From Phaeoceros laevis (lineage: Eukaryota > Anthocerotophyta > Anthocerotopsida > Notothyladales): a stretch of DNA of 34,615 nucleotides. Position 1 is the first letter of the stretch; the number at the start of each line of letters is the position of its first letter. The position numbers and the translations under genes were made by a program. The stretch spans positions 79,791-114,405 of the forward strand of contig JBNGIQ010009323.1 of NCBI GenBank assembly GCA_049999765.1, written 5' to 3'. Below, one piece after another: positions 1-9,200 of the stretch. The notes beneath the pieces were generated by a model. The model did no database searches, was not told where the DNA came from, and saw nothing but the letters and a program-made list of their open reading frames with translations.

Positions 1-540
1 ATCCACCTAAAAATCTTGACTGCGGCAGAGACGTTTCTAACAAACCTGGAACAAGCTTGACTGGGGAAGAGGCATTACGTCTCCATCCACTCTCTCCGGT
101 GCCTGAAAATGGCATGTGCAGCCACAAGGTGAGAGATCAGCGTAGCACTCCTTCACCACTCCCGCAGCTAGAAGAACAATGCAGGCGCACGAGAAATGCA
201 GGCGCTCGAGAAAAACCAGGCCGCGAGCAAAAGCCTGCAGGCCGTGACGCGAAACGGGCACCACGAAAACTAGCTGTCAATTCTGGGCCAGGATCGGGGC
301 CTCCCCGGTTGCCGTAAAATGGCTCTCCGGCGGCCTCGTTATGTCTCGGTAGTTGCGGGTTACGTCTGTTAACGGCCTGCGGCCGGTTAACATATACGTA
401 TAAAGAGTGCAACTCCAGAGTCTGGCAGTTGTGAACATGACTCACTACAATTCAAATAATAAGTACATTACTCACTACAATTCAAATAATGAGTACTACG
501 TACAATTTCTAGATTTTTTTCTTCTAGCCAAAAAGTGTGT
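1..540. other. Intergenic, no gene seen
   Basis: Short open frames exist on both strands, but none resembles a known protein. The stretch lies 3' of the minus-strand RING gene. The only structure seen is a 30-bp tandem duplication at 441-500, listed separately. Confidence 0.5.
441..500. repeat. 30-bp tandem duplication, two copies
   Basis: Two adjacent 30-bp copies (441-470 and 471-500) begin ctcactacaattcaaataa and differ at only a few bases near the ends. They lie just beyond the stop codon of the RING gene, in its probable 3' flank. Confidence 0.9.
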
Positions 541-542
541 AG

Positions 543-917
543 TTAGCTAGAGCTATCTGAAGTATGCATATGCTGCATTTCTCGACGTCGTTGTTGCTCA
601 GCAAGCTCCTCTTCAATTTCGTGACGGTGTATGTAATATTGCTCAAGATCGCTATGGTCATCTTCATCTTCTACAGTGGTCGCAGTTTGGGGTACGTCTG
701 TTCTCAAGTACCATCCGAACTCATCTACGTCCTCCACGACGGGCGAAATTGCGAACGAATTCCCAAGTGGTTCCCTGCAACAAGGGCACCCAGTGCTGGT
801 CGTAGCCCACCGGTTGATGCATGCTTCGTGGAAAACATGGGTGCAGTTTGGCAGTTTTTTTGTTCCTGCAACCACGGTACCAAGGCAAATGGCGCACGTG
901 TCGTCCGCAGCGTCCAT
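543..917 (-). CDS. RING-H2 finger protein, probable E3 ubiquitin ligase
   Basis: A 124-residue protein that probably transfers ubiquitin from an E2 enzyme to a substrate. A RING-H2 finger fills the N-terminal half: C8-x2-C11, C25-x1-H27-x2-H30-x2-C33 and C44-x2-C47. All eight zinc ligands are present. The E2-contact residues typical of active RINGs are also there: Ile10 after the first Cys, Trp37, and Pro45 in the last CPxC. The C-terminal half is acidic and then Glu/Arg/Gln-rich (about residues 84-124), probably helical. There is no transmembrane segment or signal peptide, so a soluble protein is likely. The start is the first ATG (915-917) after an in-frame stop at 975-977. A TATA box sits about 200 bp upstream. 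Small intronless RING-H2 genes are numerous in plants; the substrate cannot be inferred. A diverged pseudogene is possible, but the zinc site is perfect. Confidence 0.8.
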   Translation of the reverse strand: MDAADDTCAICLGTVVAGTKKLPNCTHVFHEACINRWATTSTGCPCCREPLGNSFAISPVVEDVDEFGWYLRTDVPQTATTVEDEDDHSDLEQYYIHRHEIEEELAEQQRRREMQHMHTSDSSS

Positions 918-1120
918 CTTCAAAGTATGCGAAGGAGTATGTGCTTTGCTGACTAAATGATTTGGTAAAGACTTCTAGACTTGTAATCTGTAGGCAAAAT
1001 TTTGCCTTGAAAATTCCTTGCTAGCGATTAATAAAAGTATGCAGATGTGGTGTGAGCGCAGCTGGCCTTGCGCTGATTAAAGTGCACAGAATGAGATACC
1101 TTGGCTCTTCCCCCAAGCAT

Positions 1121-1130
1121 GCTTATATAG
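1121..1130 (-). promoter_or_regulatory. TATA box for the RING-H2 gene
   Basis: On the minus strand this reads CTATATAAGC, a close match to the plant TATA consensus. It lies about 204 nt upstream of the RING ATG. That places a transcription start near 1090 and a leader of roughly 170 nt. Confidence 0.55.
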
Positions 1131-1611
1131 GTGACATTCGTCCATGGGCGGATCGAGATATCTCCTTGAGTAAGCCTTGGTTTTTAAATACCTTGAAAGT
1201 TACAACGTAGCCCAAGCCCCAAGGAGAGCAAGGCCCTGTCTTGCTGCCAAGGCCAGCCAAGTGAAATCTCGATGGCTAGGAGATGAAATACTGGGATGGG
1301 GACGCCCCCCATCCCAATAGTGATTTGCCTAGTATGAGTTAAGTAGTTGCCCTTTCTTCAAGCTTGTAAGTTGTAAGTGCCCGCCCCTACGCGTCCCCCA
1401 TCCCAGTAGTGATTCGACTACATAACTTTTCAAGTTTCTAAATGCCCGCCCCTATCGGGCCTATCCTATGTGCTACGTTATTATTTAAATCATAAAATTT
1501 CAAAATACATTAAATGGAGCATAGTCCCGTTTCCTTGAGACACCGGCCAAAATAAGGAAACGCAAGGAAACGTGAAGAAACGCGTTTCCATTTCCACCCT
1601 TTCTTAAGCCG

Positions 1612-1622
1612 CGGTAACTAAG
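1612..1622 (+). mobile_element. Possible solo 3' end of a hAT-like element
   Basis: The 11 bases CGGTAACTAAG are identical to the 3' terminus of the element at 28476-29107. They are preceded by a stretch rich in 'gaaacg' motifs (1555-1590), as in the element ending at 31974. No matching 5' terminus or target duplication of the following 8 bases was found upstream, so this would be a truncated copy. Confidence 0.3.
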
Positions 1623-2828
1623 TACGATACCATTCCATATTGTTAAATTGAATGCATACAATATAGCTATATTATTATTATATGCACATAATATAGCCGC
1701 ATAGCATTTGCAATATATGCATGCATATGCATACAATAAAGAGTCTTACTTGTAAAATAGTGACAAAGCACCTAAGCACACGAAGGGACACTATGTAGTG
1801 ACATCATAATGTAATATAGGTATTTTCTCTATAAATGTAAAAGAAAATCCTTCTTTTATAAAGAAGAAATCTTTTCTCTCTAAGGGTAGTTAAATAAATA
1901 GATACAGATAACACCTTTAATGAGTGTAAAGTGGTATAAATGAATGTAGTCACTATATCTTTTATGTTACTATTTTCCGACCCGTATTTATTTGTTTCAA
2001 TTCCATTCTTATATCAAATATTCAACCTATTCTATTCCGCCCCTACACTGAGGTAAATAATATACCGAGGAAATATACTTAATGTATTAGCGTATATACA
2101 CCTTTATATGCAAAGGGTCATAGTAACTGTTGTAGCTTCTGATGGTCCAAGATCCAATGGCTCTTTCATCCCGGATATATGCATAGGATCATAGCTCTAG
2201 CTTATGTGATGGTCAAAGATAGAACGGCTCTTTCATTCCCGACACATGCTCTGTAATACAACAAGTTTCTTAAAAACACTTAGGTTGAATGTTGTGTAGA
2301 ATTCATGCTGAAATTTGTGTGGCCACAAAGTGTATCCTTATCACTAGGCTAGCAATATGTTTGTAGAGATTACTCCATATCACTAGCTTCTAAATTTTGA
2401 TTATGAAGGTTTGTACAATCCATGATTTTGCAAAAGTTTGGCCGGCCAATGGGAGCAAACAACAATCCTCAACTCATGCTAAGACAAGAAGAGATGCCTT
2501 GCTTTGTAGGCTTTATTTATGCATTGTCACGCAACAACAAAAGGAGTTGGAAGCTCAAATATCTATCCTACCCAGATTGGCTTCTTGCACTTCTTGTAGA
2601 TAGATAGCTGTGCTTTTATGTGCCTTTTAATGTAGTGACCCCATCCAAAAAAAGTGTGTCCTTCCACCCACCGACTAGTTGTTTCGGGCGGTTCTTAGAA
2701 TCATGCGTGGAGAGAGAGAGTATGTCTTTTACGCGCTTGGCCTTGTATCCTAGAGTACGGAGTAATGGTATTGGGGCTGCGGCTATTCTTAGAATCATAC
2801 GTGGAGGGAGAGAGAGAGTATGTGTCGT

Positions 2829-2974
2829 GCTTGTATCCTGGAGTACATCGTAATGGAACACATACCATAAATAAAGTAGTCACTCAAGTCACTCAGCGCG
2901 GGCTTGTATCCTGGGGTACGTCGTAATGGAACACATACCATAAATAAAGTAGTCCCTCAAGTCACTCAGCGCGG
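2829..2974. repeat. 73-bp tandem duplication, two copies
   Basis: Copies at 2829-2901 and 2902-2974 both begin gcttgtatcctgg and differ at only a few sites. Just upstream, a related segment with 'ttcttagaatcat.cgtgga' followed by GA repeats is also present twice (from about 2692 and about 2788), so the locus duplicated more than once. Confidence 0.9.
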
Positions 2975-2994
2975 GCAGCGGGTAAGCACGGGCA

Positions 2995-3070
2995 GCGGGT
3001 ACTTGCTAGCTACCCACCCACCGCCATTCGAAGATACCTTACTACCCACCACCATTCAAAGATACCGAGA
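2995..3070. repeat. 'ttgctagctacccacc' repeat, copy 1
   Basis: Contains ttgctagctacccaccca followed by two degenerate units (taccCACC.CCATTC.AAGATACC). The same core reappears in tandem at 16311-16405, so this is a dispersed repeat family. Confidence 0.6.
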
Positions 3071-3712
3071 TGCTCAAGAATGACGAGGAGTCAGCCCGAA
3101 TCAACCACCCTCTACTAGTGCTAGAAGCGACCATCCTCTACTTCCTTTCAACACCAAATTTCAAGTGAAATATAACTTATGATTGTATAAAAGTACCTAC
3201 ATAGTCTAAGGTTGATGATCGTTTGGTATTTATCTCAATGCATGTATTCAACTCCATTTTCATAAAGGCCATTGATTCATAATCCATGCTTTGTAAAGGT
3301 AGTGACAAAGAACATAAATTATATTTTGGAAAATAAATTTTATACCTGTTTTTTTCCATATGTAGGTCGGAACGTCGCTAAGCTAAGTGAACTCCTTGGT
3401 TATCATAAATATCATACACAAACGCTGGTGCCTTCCAAAAGCCTGGAACTTACGCTTGATGGTATGCCATCATCGGTATTCAAAAGTTGAGCTATTCCGG
3501 TAGACAAGTCGTAAAGCCTGAAGCACGGTGCATGCAAGGGTCTGTCTACGTCCGTAGAGAGGGCAGTCACTGCCTTGACAGCCGATTCCGGCTGCCCCGA
3601 GCCTGTACGTACTGAAACTGAACAGGAAGCTTGCAGAAGCAAGCTGCCTGAGGTTGGCCTGATCAGAGAGGCGGGGCCGGCGCTCCTCCCCATCCTGCTC
3701 GCCGGCCGGCGC

Positions 3713-3721
3713 CTATAAAAG
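3713..3721 (+). promoter_or_regulatory. TATA box of the two-exon zinc-finger gene
   Basis: CTATAAAAG sits in a GC-rich setting (ggcgcctataaaagaagg) and is followed by a pyrimidine-rich leader. Transcription would start near 3745, giving a leader of about 525 nt that may contain an intron. The zinc-finger paralogue at 15 kb has a related but degenerate sequence (ggcgcctacaag, about 14441-14452). Confidence 0.65.
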
Positions 3722-4173
3722 AAGGCGCTGCCTGCTCCTCCTCACCATCAACTTTTTCCATCATCCAGCTTTGCTCGCTACCTGCCTTGTGCTCTCTACC
3801 TTTTTCTATCTTCGCTTCTGGAGCACAGATCGCTCTCAGGCCTCCAAGGTTTCCCTCCCAGCTCTTGCTCTTCTTGTCCATTCTGCTTTTGGCACAGCTA
3901 ACATTGAGAGGAGATCATGGTTGCCTGTCTGTCCGTCTGTTTGCTGGAAGAATTGGGCTACAGACCTACAGGTGCTCAAAGGGGAGGAGGCAATGTCGGG
4001 AAAGGCTTTCTGGCTACTCCAGGGGAACCGGGAAGGCAAGCTGGGGATCTGAGGCTGGCGGTTAATGGCTCCCCCGAGCTTGCCTTTTTGGCTCCACTGG
4101 AGGAGCCCGCGAAGTCATTTGCACAATGCGGCCACCAATTGAAACTTGTTTGCTTCCTTGAATTCAAGTCTTT

Positions 4174-4223
4174 GTTGGGTAACCTGTGCTTGGAAATCGT
4201 TGGGTAACCTGTGCTTGGAAATC
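4174..4223 (+). repeat. Perfect 25-bp tandem duplication in the leader
   Basis: Copies 4174-4198 and 4199-4223 are identical and begin gttgggtaacctgtgcttgg. They lie in the 5' untranslated region, 48 nt before the zinc-finger start codon. Confidence 0.95.
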
Positions 4224-4270
4224 TGTGCGTTCTGCAGGGACGGTCGTGCGTTAGCTCAGAATCATCAACA

Positions 4271-5331
4271 ATGGACTCTCTGAGCCTGAAGCTGTCCGAG
4301 AGCTTGAACCTTGACTCGGAGGCCATTGACAGCCTCTATGATGCCCTTGAATTCGACAGCGGCAGCATTCCAGACTGTGAATCCTGCTCCGGAGATTCCA
4401 ACTCAGTGGACATCCATGTCCACCCAGCACCACCGGAGGAAGAGAAGCGAGTCTGCCATATTTTCCGAGTGGTACGTACCACGCCATTCCCTTCCTTCCT
4501 TCCTCCCTCCTTCCGTCCACATTTCCTGTCACTCCCCCCACAAATTTCCGCTTACAATTGCAACAAATTCATGGCTTCTGACCTTCATGGCATGGCTCCA
4601 TTTGCAAGCAGGCTACCAGGGAGAACCTGCTGCCATCGCCCCTGCCTCTGCCCTCGGCCGTCATTGCGGGCGAGTTGGGGATGCAAGCATTTGAGTGCAC
4701 TAGGTGCAGCCTCGTCTACTGCACCATGGAGGCATTCAAGGCGCACTTCGCCTTGTCCAAGCTGCACCACCCCTGCGGCCACTGCGGCGCCGACTTCAAG
4801 GATCTCAGGAGCTACGGGAACCACATCAGAAAGGTTCTCCTGAGCGACACCATGCACCCCGCACGCCGGGGACCTGCGTCCTCCACCCCGGAGGCCGTCG
4901 TCCCGGGCTCCAAGCGGGCCCGAGCTCTGGAGCTGGGCTTGGACGACGATGCGGCTAGCGAGCGGGAGGCCAAGGCCACGAGGGTGCGCAGGGAGAACAT
5001 CCTCAACGCACAGCTGCGGGCGCGCAGTGGCACCATGGCGCTGCTGCGGATTCTGGTGCTGTGTCCGCTCTGTCCCGAGATGTTTCTGTCGCAGGACGAT
5101 CTGCGGGACCATTTGGAGGGCGCCCCCCACCCTGGGTACCACACTTTTTGGTGCCCCGGTTGCGACAGATGTGTGTGCATGCGGATGGACTTGGTCATGC
5201 GCAATTGCCTGGATTGTGAGATTCTCAAGTTTGCGGTGGTAAGAGAGGAGAGGGAGAGGCCCCCAACATCAGACTCGTCAGCTCCAGCTGTAGACAGTTC
5301 GACCGGCGAGACCGGCGAGGCCTTGATATGA
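4271..5331 (+). CDS. Atypical C2H2-type zinc-finger protein, two exons
   Basis: A 306-residue protein read as exon 1 (4271-4471), a GT-AG intron (4472-4611) and exon 2 (4612-5331); both junctions are phase 0. The acceptor is a NAGNAG (aagcag, 4606-4611), so a 3-nt shorter intron adding one Gln is possible. The N-terminal 67 residues are acidic and Ser/Asp-rich. Exon 2 holds two double-finger modules. In the first, CTRC is followed after 12 residues by His, another His 6 residues later, then CGHC with His after 12. In the second, CPLC and CPGC repeat the spacing with a degenerate last finger. Between them lies a basic stretch (GSKRARA...RVRREN), a probable nuclear signal. The linked fingers suggest nucleic-acid or protein binding in the nucleus. 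I do not recognise a named family. A shorter paralogue lies at 14918-15457. The start is the first ATG after the 25-bp duplication. Confidence 0.78.
4472..4611 (+). other. Intron of the zinc-finger gene
   Basis: Donor GTACGT and acceptor GCAAGCAG. The 140-bp interval is pyrimidine-rich and joins frames that would otherwise be out of register, the acidic head (exon 1) and the zinc fingers (exon 2), in phase 0. Confidence 0.75.
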
Positions 5332-5405
5332 TTTCCCAATTCGCCAGCCAGAGAATGTCTGTTACTGGTGAATGATGTTTTTGTGTGGTGCTTTGATTGC
5401 CTGGT

Positions 5406-5411
5406 AATAAA
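5406..5411 (+). terminator. Poly(A) signal of the zinc-finger gene
   Basis: AATAAA lies 75 nt after the stop codon and is followed by a TG-rich stretch (tgtgagtgtgtttctttg), the usual layout of a cleavage and polyadenylation region. Confidence 0.65.
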
Positions 5412-6274
5412 ATGTGAGTGTGTTTCTTTGATTTTGCACCAGCTGGCTGTCCTGAACTGCTTTTGAAATTCGTCTCAAAGTGATTACACCTCTCACTCCC
5501 GAATGATCAGCCCTTCTACAGTTTGCCGAGTGAACGAACTGAACTGAAACAGCTGGACTGTGGGCTCAGAGAACAGGCACACTCAGAGATGAGTAAACCC
5601 AGAAGACAGATTTCCACATCTTCACAAGGAGGAGAGTCTCATCTGCTCAGGTCTCATAAGTTGAAATACAAGTAATTCATTGAACATACACCTGTACAGG
5701 CTTATGTTCAATGGACCCGCTTATCCCACTAAGCTTGGACACATTGCAAGTGCTCCACCTGGGAAGCTAGAAGTAAATAGCTTGTTGGAAGATTCCACGA
5801 TGGGCCCACCATGAAAACCCCGTAGAGTTTATTCCTCATTTACCACAGCCAACACATTACTTTCTAGAGCATCTTTTGGTCTTGCTGTCATTCTCCGATG
5901 GAGTGGGTGACAAACTCGTCCAAGACTTGTCCATCACATGTCCATGTCAACCCTGTCACCTGGGAAAGAGAAGTAACAACAATGAATAAACAGTTGCGTG
6001 AAGAGTTCTCTGAATGAGCCACATTAGCCATGTTGAAGAGTCATACATACCAGTGTTGTCATCGTGTACATGGCATAGGCCTTTTCCCCATGTTGCCTCT
6101 TATGCAGCTGTTCAAAGCGGCCAGGCCACTTCCGATGTGGTTGCTCGGACACCGTTCACACGCCATAACCTGGCTATTGTGCGGCACAGAAGCACTCTGC
6201 ACCTTGCTGCACGCTCAACGCACCAGTATCCTGCAGGTTAGTGGATGCTGAGCTCAAGTAGGTCTTTCCCATGG
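5412..6274. other. Convergent intergenic region, 3' flanks
   Basis: It separates the 3' ends of the zinc-finger gene (+) and the large PPR gene (-). No gene is seen. AATAAA on the minus strand (5828-5833) is the nearest candidate poly(A) signal for the PPR gene, about 440 nt past its stop. Confidence 0.5.
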
Positions 6275-9200
6275 TCACGAGCCATGAATGCGTGTTTGAA
6301 GTAGGGTACAGGTAGTAACAAGCTTTTCACTGTGCCCACAAAGAGCATCCTCCTCATCCTCAGCAAGGATGTCCCCACCAAGGTTGGGTTCGTATCCTCC
6401 TTGTTTCACTTTGACCAGAAGCTCTCGTACCTCTGCGTACATATGTTGGCTTTCAGGATGGCCTTGATCCCCCACTCCAAACATATGAGCAACTCCGTCC
6501 ATGTCAGTCCACTGGCTTTGTCCAGGTTGCTTCCATACTCGCAAGTCCATTCTCGTTGCCTGAATTTCCTTTGCCTCGGCCCACATGTGAGCGGCTCCAT
6601 ATATATTTGACATCAGGACATATGCTGCAGGATTGTCTTTATTCAACCTCACCGCACACTGGAAAGCCTGTCTTCCAAGTTCGACAGCACCCCACTTTTG
6701 ACAAGCACCCAAAATACATTCCCACAGGGCATAGTCTGGTTCGAAAGGCATGGCCCTCATTATGTCCATCGCCTTGTCCAATTGGCCTGATCGGCTGAAC
6801 AGATCAACCATGCAAGTAACGTGCTTGATTGTTGGAGTGATGGCGTAGTCTCTACTCATAGCTGTGAAGTACGTCTGGCCCCTGTCCAACAGTCCCACTT
6901 GACTGCAGGCGGTAAGAACTGCAAGAAATGTGATGTCATTAGGTGGAATCCCCTCTTGTTTCATCCTGTGAAACAAGTCAAAGACAAGTTCACTCTCTCC
7001 TTGATGGGCGTATCCTGAAATCAGTGCATTCCATGTCACAACCTCTCCTCTGGGAACTGCATCAAACACCTGCTGTGCGTCCACCATGCTCCCACATCTG
7101 CTGTACATATTAATCAGACTATTGATCACAAAGGAGTCAGTAGCCACCAGGGCAGCTTTCATAATCTGGGCATGAATCTCTTTGCCCTTCTCCAGTCCTG
7201 CCACTCCACCACAAGCGTTCAGGGCACCAACATATGTTCGTTTGTTGGGCATCACACCTTCCCTTTGCATCTGGGTATAAAGTTGCAAAGCCTCGTCACC
7301 CTTGTCCATCTGGGCGTACCCTAGGATCATGGCAGTCCAAGAGACCACGTCACGGTGAGGCATTGTCTCAAACACACGCCTAGCATCCTCCAGACTCCCA
7401 CACTTCGCATACACATCCACTAGCATGGTCCCTACAAACACACCCGACTCAAGTCCCCGCTTCACAACATCTGTGTGGATGGATCTGACAACCTCTAAGC
7501 ACTTCTCTCTCGTACCTGTGGCGCCCCATTCATTCCCTTTTCCCTCTTCTGCCAGGCTAGAACAAGCCTTAAGTGCACTAACATATGTCCTCTCATTGGG
7601 TACCACTCCCTCCTGTTGCATGCGGGTGTAGAGCTCCAAAGCCTCTTCACCCTTGCCCATTTGCGCATACCCAAAGATCATGGCAGTCCAAGAAACCACA
7701 TCACGATGAGCCATCTTCTCAAACTCAGATCTAGCATCCTCTAGGCTCCCACATTTTGCATACACATCCACCAGCATTGTCCTTACAAACAGGTCCGACT
7801 CAACCTTTTCTTTCACAGCAATTGCGTAAATGTCTCTAACAGTGTCCAGACACCGTTCTTTGACTGCTCTACCATTATCTTCGGTCTCCCCTCCTATTTC
7901 TGCCAGGGTACTACAGGCCTTGAGTGCACTGACACAGGTCCGGCCATTGGGCACCACCCCGTCCCGCTGCATCTGGCTGTACAATTGCAAAGCCTCTTCA
8001 CCCTTCTCCATCTGTGCGTACCCCAGGATCATAATATTCCAGGAAAAGACGTCACGACGAGGCATCGTCTCAAACACCCGCTTAGCATCCTCCAGACTCC
8101 GACATTTTGCATATGCATCGACCAGCATTGTCCCTAAAAACATACTAGACTCCAACTTCTGCTTCACAATATCTGTGTGGATGGCTCTGACAGTCTCTAA
8201 ACATTTTTCTTTCTCGCATTTGGTATTAGATGCACCCCTTTCTCCCAGTTCGGCCATGGCAATGCAAGCCTTCAGTGCAATAATGTATGTTCGGTCATTG
8301 GGCACCACACCTTCCTGTTGCATCTGGGCATACAGCCGCAGAACCTCTTGCCACTTGTCCAACTGGGCGCACCCTGATATCATGGCAGTCCAGGAGGCCA
8401 CGTTACGATGAGGAATCTTCTCAAAGACATATCTAGCATCTACAAGGCTCCCACATTGTGCATACGCATCCACCAGCACGTTCCCTACAAATACGTCCAA
8501 GTCATATTTCCCTTTCTTAACATCTGAGTGGATCGCTCGCACTGTTTCCAGATATTTTTGTCCAGGGACAGTCCCAGCATCGTCATTCTTGTCATCTGAT
8601 GCTGCCAGGGTACTGCAAGCCTTGAGCACACTAACGTATGTCCGATCATTGGGAACCAACCCTTCCCTTTGCATTCGGGTATACAATAGCAGAGCCTCTT
8701 CTCCCCTGTCCATTAGGGCACACCCCGAGATCATGGCATTCCAGGAAACCACAGTACGATCAGGCATTTTTTCAAACACGTCCCTAGCATCTTTCAAGCT
8801 GCCACTTTTGGAGTACACGTCCACCAACATGGTATCCACAAAGACATCTGGCTTGATTTTTGCTTTCACAACATCTGCGTGAATGGATCTGACAGTCTCC
8901 AGACATGTTTCCTTTGCAGCTCTGCCGTCACCTTCATTCCTCTCTACCCATTCTGCCATAGTGCTGCAAGCCTTGAGTGCAGCAACATATGTCCGGCTAT
9001 CAGGTACCACACCTTCTAATTGCATCCGAGTGTACAAATGCAAGGCCTCTTCTCCCTTATCCATCTGGGCGTACCCCAAGATCATCGCATTCCAGGAAAC
9101 CACATCACGACAAGGAATTTTTTCAAAAACCCTCCTAGCATCCACCAGGCTTCCACATTTCGCATATGCATCCACTAGGATATTCCCCACAAACACACCA

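Larger units (their letters stand above)
1131..3700. other. Long intergenic stretch, AT-rich and repeat-rich
   Basis: No convincing gene in about 2.5 kb. 1303-1460 is an imperfect two-copy tandem segment, each copy with a 'cccatccca.tagtgatt' core and a 'gcccgcccctat/c' tail. 1480-2100 is very AT-rich and looks like decayed transposon sequence. The motif CGGTAACTAAG at 1612-1622 matches the 3' terminus of the hAT-like elements near 29 and 31 kb. 2690-2974 holds further tandem duplications with GA-rich tracts. Confidence 0.5.

Noticed and set aside
918-923. Start of the RING protein two codons upstream at TTG
   Set aside because: The first ATG is at 915-917; non-ATG initiation has no support.
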